A stretch of 64,000 bases of DNA from Rostratula benghalensis (Eukaryota > Chordata > Aves > Charadriiformes > Rostratulidae): positions 250,341-314,340 of the forward strand of contig VXAI01000274.1 of assembly GCA_013399305.1 (NCBI GenBank). The letters are read 5' to 3'. Both the position numbers and the translations under genes were made by a program. The stretch's first letter is position 1. Every line of letters starts with the position of its first letter. This document shows positions 59,896 to 64,000 of this stretch, in pieces. The notes beneath the pieces were generated by a model. That model saw only the letters and a program-made list of their open reading frames with translations. It made no database searches and was not told the DNA's origin.

Positions 59896-60065
59896 GGCGG
59901 GGACCAGGACGGAGGTGCGGTGGCGGTGCCCAGCTGAGGACCGGCGTGGAAAGGGGTCTGGTGTGGGTGCGGGTGTGAAGGTTCGGGAAAAGTGCGGGTT
60001 CGGGTGTGAACGCCACTGCGCGGGCATCCTCTGTGTCTGCTGCGTTATGGTGCGGACGTGGGTCC

Positions 60066-62982
60066 AGCCCATGCTGTGTTTTAGCCCCTGGGGATAAAGC
60101 AGTGCCCCCGCCTCCCTCAGCCCCTACGTCCTCTTGAGCCCCTGTGGGGTGAGGAGTGAGGACTGGTGTGATTTAAGAGTCTTGGCGATCCAGGTTCTCG
60201 GCTGGTGTAAAGTGGCCCATGGCTGGGCTCAGCCAGAGCCCAAGCACCAGCAGGGCATCCTCAGGGAGAAGGCATGAGAGTGTGACCTCCGGTCCCTAAT
60301 GACCCAGACAGACCAAGCACTGGAGGTCTGGTCACAGCACAGTGCTTCATGCATCACTTCAGGACGGTGTCCCCAGTGCTTCTCCTTCCATCCTTAGAAC
60401 AGGAGAGGTGCCACCAATATCCAGGAACCACTCCCCTTTAGCAGACAATGTAGTAATTAAAACTCCAGATCATGCCAGTGAAAGGAGATACTTTCATTTT
60501 CTCTCTCCTTTTCTCACACATGCCTTACCCAGTTTTGGTCTGTTTTTTGTTCTGTTGTGTCCCGCTTTTGTGTCCTACTGAAGAAGTTTAGTGAAAGATG
60601 AAACCTTTGAAGTGTGGGTTGTTGACCTCGAAATCTTACCTGGTTCAGGTCTACTTCTCGTGTGTTGCAGAGCTAGGTTTGTTTGCATTTAGACACAGTT
60701 TTGGATTAACTGGGTCAGCCGGAACCATCTCTATGTCACTGTTTGGGATAAATGCAGTGGATTTCTTTCTGGGGGCGCTGCAGAAGAGAAACGTTGTGTT
60801 GGCCCTTCCAGCCACATGTGGGAGGCAGTTGCGGATTTGCAGAGAAGGAAGCCTTTCTAGCAAGGAGCTCCTAAAGTAGGAAGGGTGCTCTGTACTATCT
60901 GGCGTCAGGCATGTTTTGAAAGTGTTGTTTGCTCATTGTCGTTGGTGCCAGCCCAGATCTCCATTTGCCAGTGCTGGTAGTTTGGCATCACTGATCTAGA
61001 GTGAGATCAAACAAGGGGGAATTTGGAGCCAGAGCCTCAGTTTATTTACCCTAGTGTGAGTGAATGGAGAGATGCCAGTGTTAAATGTAGGTAAGCAAAT
61101 ACATAATCTGTCACTTGGGCTCATTTTGACACTTAGTAAGAATAACTTACAGTGCATCCTGTTGGACTCCACTAGAAAGCAAAGACTGTGTGCATCTACT
61201 TTATCCTTACTCTTCTAACAAACGAGCAGGTTTGCAATCCATTAGTAAAGTGAGACATGAATGTTGCCTAACTTCATATCCCTGTTACCCAGGGTAACTT
61301 GCATCTCTATAATTTCCCTTCTGCGGAATGTGTTTTTCCCTTCGGCAGCTACAATAACAACTACCATATGAAATACCTTAATTCTCATAAATTGTTTATA
61401 AGTGTCAAGTAGATATTGGACGTAGCCAAAATAGTGTTTTAAAATACATTCTAATACACCAAGTGAACCAATGAACAATTTAGAACAGCCTAAGATTATA
61501 CATGTATTTTCAATATTCTTGTATTATGCATAAGATTTTGTTGTTCTTGTTGTTATTATGTGCTGACAGTGTGCTTAGGAGCTTGGCACAACTTAATTTT
61601 TTTTTTTTTCTGGGGAACGTTCATAGAGGATAAACAAGCAACTCAGTCCATCAGGGGAGCTGGGAGCACCAGTCTTTTGTTCCTGAGGAGCATGGTCAAA
61701 GTGTACAGCATCCTATATTTCACTGTTGCTGATTTATGTGGTTAACTGAGCCTCTGTTTCACAAACCCACATGAAGTTGTTCTGTGTTAAAAATTCCAGT
61801 TTTGATAATTTGTATGAAAGAAGTAGTAGAATTACTTTTAGCTTGTATTTTTAAACCACTCTCTTAGCTTGGATTTGAAGGTATGTCCTGTACAGTCTGC
61901 TGCAGGCAACTGGCAACTGTGTTTTCAAGTAGGCAAACATTACCTAACCCTCAGATAATGCCATGTTTAAATGATTTAAATAGTTTGTTTGATTATTCAC
62001 GTTTTTTCTGCTGACTTCCACGAATAGTCTATTGAATGAATTTACTACTAGCTATTGAAACAGTAGCATTTAAGTAAATATTAGACAGTATTTTCACAAG
62101 GCCATTTTCTGTTTCAAAAGCCTAGGTATTGAAGCAGAAACTTGATTCAAAATGTCTCATTCAGCTAATCAAGAAAAAGAAATATCTGATCTTTGTCTGG
62201 TGCTCTGGGTTCCAGCATTATTTTGACTAATCTTGCAATGAATTGCTGAGGACAACAAATAACTTAGACAATAATTTCAAATAAATAACTGAGAAACTCA
62301 CAACAATGTCTACAGATAAAAGAAAGAACATTTTAATTTAATAAGTTATTCACTGTGAACTATCCACCCAGACATAGCTGTGCAGTAACTCTTGTTCATA
62401 GGGGACTTTGGAGATCATTAGCAACTCACTTGTCTTCCATCCTCCTTCTGCCCAGCAGCCCTGCAGGATACACGTGGCTCGTTTCATGTCAGACTGGTGG
62501 TTAGGTAAGACATTTAGAGTGAATGGTTTCCAAGATGGTTTCTAAGCCAACAGTTTGTAAAGAGCTTTTCAAAATGCTGTGAAAATGGTTCCATTCCCCA
62601 TCTGGGGGAATAATAAATAATATCATAAATAGCATAACTCCTGCACTTCACTACGTTTCTTCCTCAGTTCTTCTCCTGAAGGTCGAGTCCAGGATTAGAA
62701 GCCCGTTTCGCTTGCGTTTCCTTTATGGCTGAAATTTGTCAACAAGAACTTGATTACTGCAGTGGAATGTAGTGGCTACTTTTAGCTATTTGCTGAGGTA
62801 ATAAATTGTACTAATTGTTTATTAATTGTGTAGCAGCAATGCCCTGCTACTACTTGAAGTGTTCTTCCTATTTTAGTAGCATTTTGCCCTGTAGAATGAA
62901 GGATCTGGCAACAAAAGGCATCGCATGCTCCAGCCATTTTGTCAGGCTGTGGTTGGGTGACGGTGGCTTTGTTATGCCTCAG
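60066..62982. other. Possible first intron; nothing recognised
   Basis: Composition falls back to AT-rich immediately after the CpG island. No repeat or coding frame is recognised. A frame at 60598-60879 (+) has no known motif. Confidence 0.4.
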
Positions 62983-63112
62983 ACAGGCTCCATGGCATAT
63001 TTACAGCTTTCCTCAAGTTCAGAGCTGAACCCCAGCTCCCTGCACATATCCCTGAGTCTGTGCTTGATTCGGGCAGCCCTGTACATGAATGTCGTGAGCA
63101 TGTTGAATACAG
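62983..63112 (+). other. Possible exon A (non-coding or 5' UTR)
   Basis: The right end is a perfect vertebrate donor, CAG|GTAAGT, with GT at 63113. A moderate acceptor, TTTGTTATGCCTCAG, ends at 62982. The exon would be 130 bp. The forward frame through it (ending YMNVVSMLNTG) joins the next candidate exon out of frame with an early stop, so if both are real this exon is probably untranslated, or it is an alternative end. No similarity is recognised. Confidence 0.2.
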
Positions 63113-63476
63113 GTAAGTCAGGTTGTGGTAGGTGGCTTTGGCTGTTGAGGGTAACAGATCACACCTACTGTTTTTAGGAGTTGTGTTAGTGACCAGAGAC
63201 CACGGCCAGAAACAGGACTGTATTGTTGTATAAACCACTCAAGTATGAAATAAAAGGTCTCATCCTGGTACAACGACTATAGGCAGCTATTAGCCAGTTC
63301 AAATGAAGGGCAGGGTGGCGATAATCAAGACAATTTTTCATTTTAACATGTATCTTCCTGTTTGCTAATCCTATGCACCTTTTTTTTTTTGTCCAAAATA
63401 TGCTTTATATTCTGCTTCCTTATATTATGTAGACACTGCATAACACAAGTTGCTACATTTCTGTCTCACCTTCCAG

Positions 63477-63690
63477 GTGCTGCCAAAAGCAAGTGACCTT
63501 CATCATCAGCATTTTCCCATGGTGGGCTGTGCCTGGAATTGGAAAGAAGGAAAAAAAATTAAAATGAACAGCTCAGTGTGGCCATACGGCTTGAGTCACT
63601 TGAACCATGTCAGATGGCAAACCATATTCTTAATGGTCCTCCTGTGCAGCCAACTTATCTTCCCAAGAGGAAAGACACTGTTTTTCTCAG
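63477..63690 (+). CDS. Possible exon B with start codon and signal-peptide-like stretch
   Basis: A good acceptor, a pyrimidine-rich TTTCTGTCTCACCTTCCAG ending at 63476, precedes the segment. CTCAG|GTGGGT ends it, with the donor GT at 63691. Within it the ATG at 63564 (AAAATGAAC, A at -3) opens 42 codons to the donor. They include a polar start with H and R, then a hydrophobic run TIFLMVLLCSQLIF at about residues 19-32, as in a secretory signal. The coding part ends in phase 1, which is common for the exon that carries a signal peptide. I do not recognise the protein. Downstream exons would lie outside the window. It could equally be a chance frame. Confidence 0.25.
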
Positions 63691-64000
63691 GTGGGTGCTT
63701 TACCTTTCACCGGGAGGTTTGCTTGGCCTTTTTGGCTCCTCTGATGCACTTGTTCCCTCCTGGATTTCCTGTATTCTCTGTGCCAGAATGAAGACAGTTA
63801 GGCAAACAAGGTAATCACTGAGGCTTTTATCAGTCAGTTCCTCAAAATTAAACTGAGCAACATTTATCCGGGAAAACATAGCATTGCTCTGCCTGGCGAA
63901 TTTCCATTACTCTTGCATAATGTGGATACATTTGGCATAGACATAGCATGAGGTTCAAGTCTCGGGAAAGGATGCCAAGTAGTCACATCTGCTGGCTTGG
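63691..64000. other. Sequence to window end, nothing recognised
   Basis: If the exon to its left is real this is intron. No repeat or motif is recognised. Confidence 0.4.

Larger units (their letters stand above)
59380..60065. promoter_or_regulatory. CpG island, candidate promoter
   Basis: This is the only stretch of the window with dense CpG and high GC. It contains GC boxes (GGGGCGGAGGCGGGGCGGG, twice), CpG-rich words on both sides of an assembly gap, and no TATA box. In birds such islands usually mark promoters of broadly or developmentally expressed genes. Neither strand shows a convincing coding exon inside: the open frames across it are alanine/arginine/proline-rich composition artefacts. 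Direction is not fixed by the sequence, but possible splice signals 3 kb downstream favour +. Confidence 0.75.

Noticed and set aside
59753..60097. 114-codon forward frame in the CpG island (and several reverse frames)
   Set aside because: Arginine/glycine/alanine/proline composition reflects GC-rich DNA. The repeated peptide in the reverse frames is the 122-bp tandem repeat.
63945..63965. GGTTCAAGTCTC resembling a tRNA B box
   Set aside because: No A box at the right distance and no cloverleaf stems. The similar word near 58660 fails for the same reason.
1..64000. CRISPR arrays, operons, insertion sequences, phage or toxin genes
   Set aside because: None is present. The sequence is vertebrate in repeat content and gene density.

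Overview
The window is vertebrate, almost certainly avian, nuclear DNA. It holds several CR1 LINE copies (two long sense copies, one long antisense copy and short 3' tails), very old MIR-type SINE relics, no mammalian Alu or L1, mostly AT-rich single-copy sequence, and one sharp CpG island. There are no prokaryotic features such as operons, dense ORFs or ribosome-binding sites. Nearly all short ORFs are chance open frames or reverse shadows of repeats. I recognise no complete host protein-coding gene, so most of the window is intergenic or intronic.

Layout. About 0.8-2.9 kb holds a heavily decayed Ty3/gypsy-class LTR retrotransposon, with recognisable reverse transcriptase tail, RNase H and integrase core in that order. 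A 5'-truncated CR1 lies at 5.7-6.3 kb and an antisense MIR relic at 9.2-9.3 kb. An assembly gap follows a T tract at 10.9-11.1 kb. The stretch 11-21 kb is unannotated apart from a CR1 tail at 15.8 kb and a POU/homeodomain-like site cluster at 15.1 kb. A longer CR1 with reverse transcriptase remnants lies at 21.3-22.9 kb. The stretch 23-39 kb is featureless. An antisense CR1 lies at 39.0-40.0 kb and an antisense CR1 tail at 43.0 kb. A perfect (TTCC)20 array lies at 44.4-44.5 kb. Two forward MIR relics lie at 48.8 and 53.3 kb, and an old divergent CR1/L3-like reverse transcriptase fragment lies antisense at 56.1-56.6 kb.

The right end is the most gene-like part. A GC-rich CpG island at about 59.4-60.06 kb contains an assembly gap, a 122-bp tandem duplication, a canonical CTCF core motif and a (GGCCC)4 tract. 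Three kilobases downstream on the + strand lie a consensus splice donor (63112/63113), a good acceptor (63476/63477) and a second donor (63690/63691). The segment between the last two contains an ATG followed by a signal-peptide-like stretch. This could be the 5' end of a gene that continues beyond the window, but it is an inference from sequence signals alone. Another possible alternative first exon lies at 58312-58485.

I found no clear new biological system. The items most worth checking are the gypsy relic, the CpG island with its repeat, gap and CTCF site, and the candidate 5' exons.
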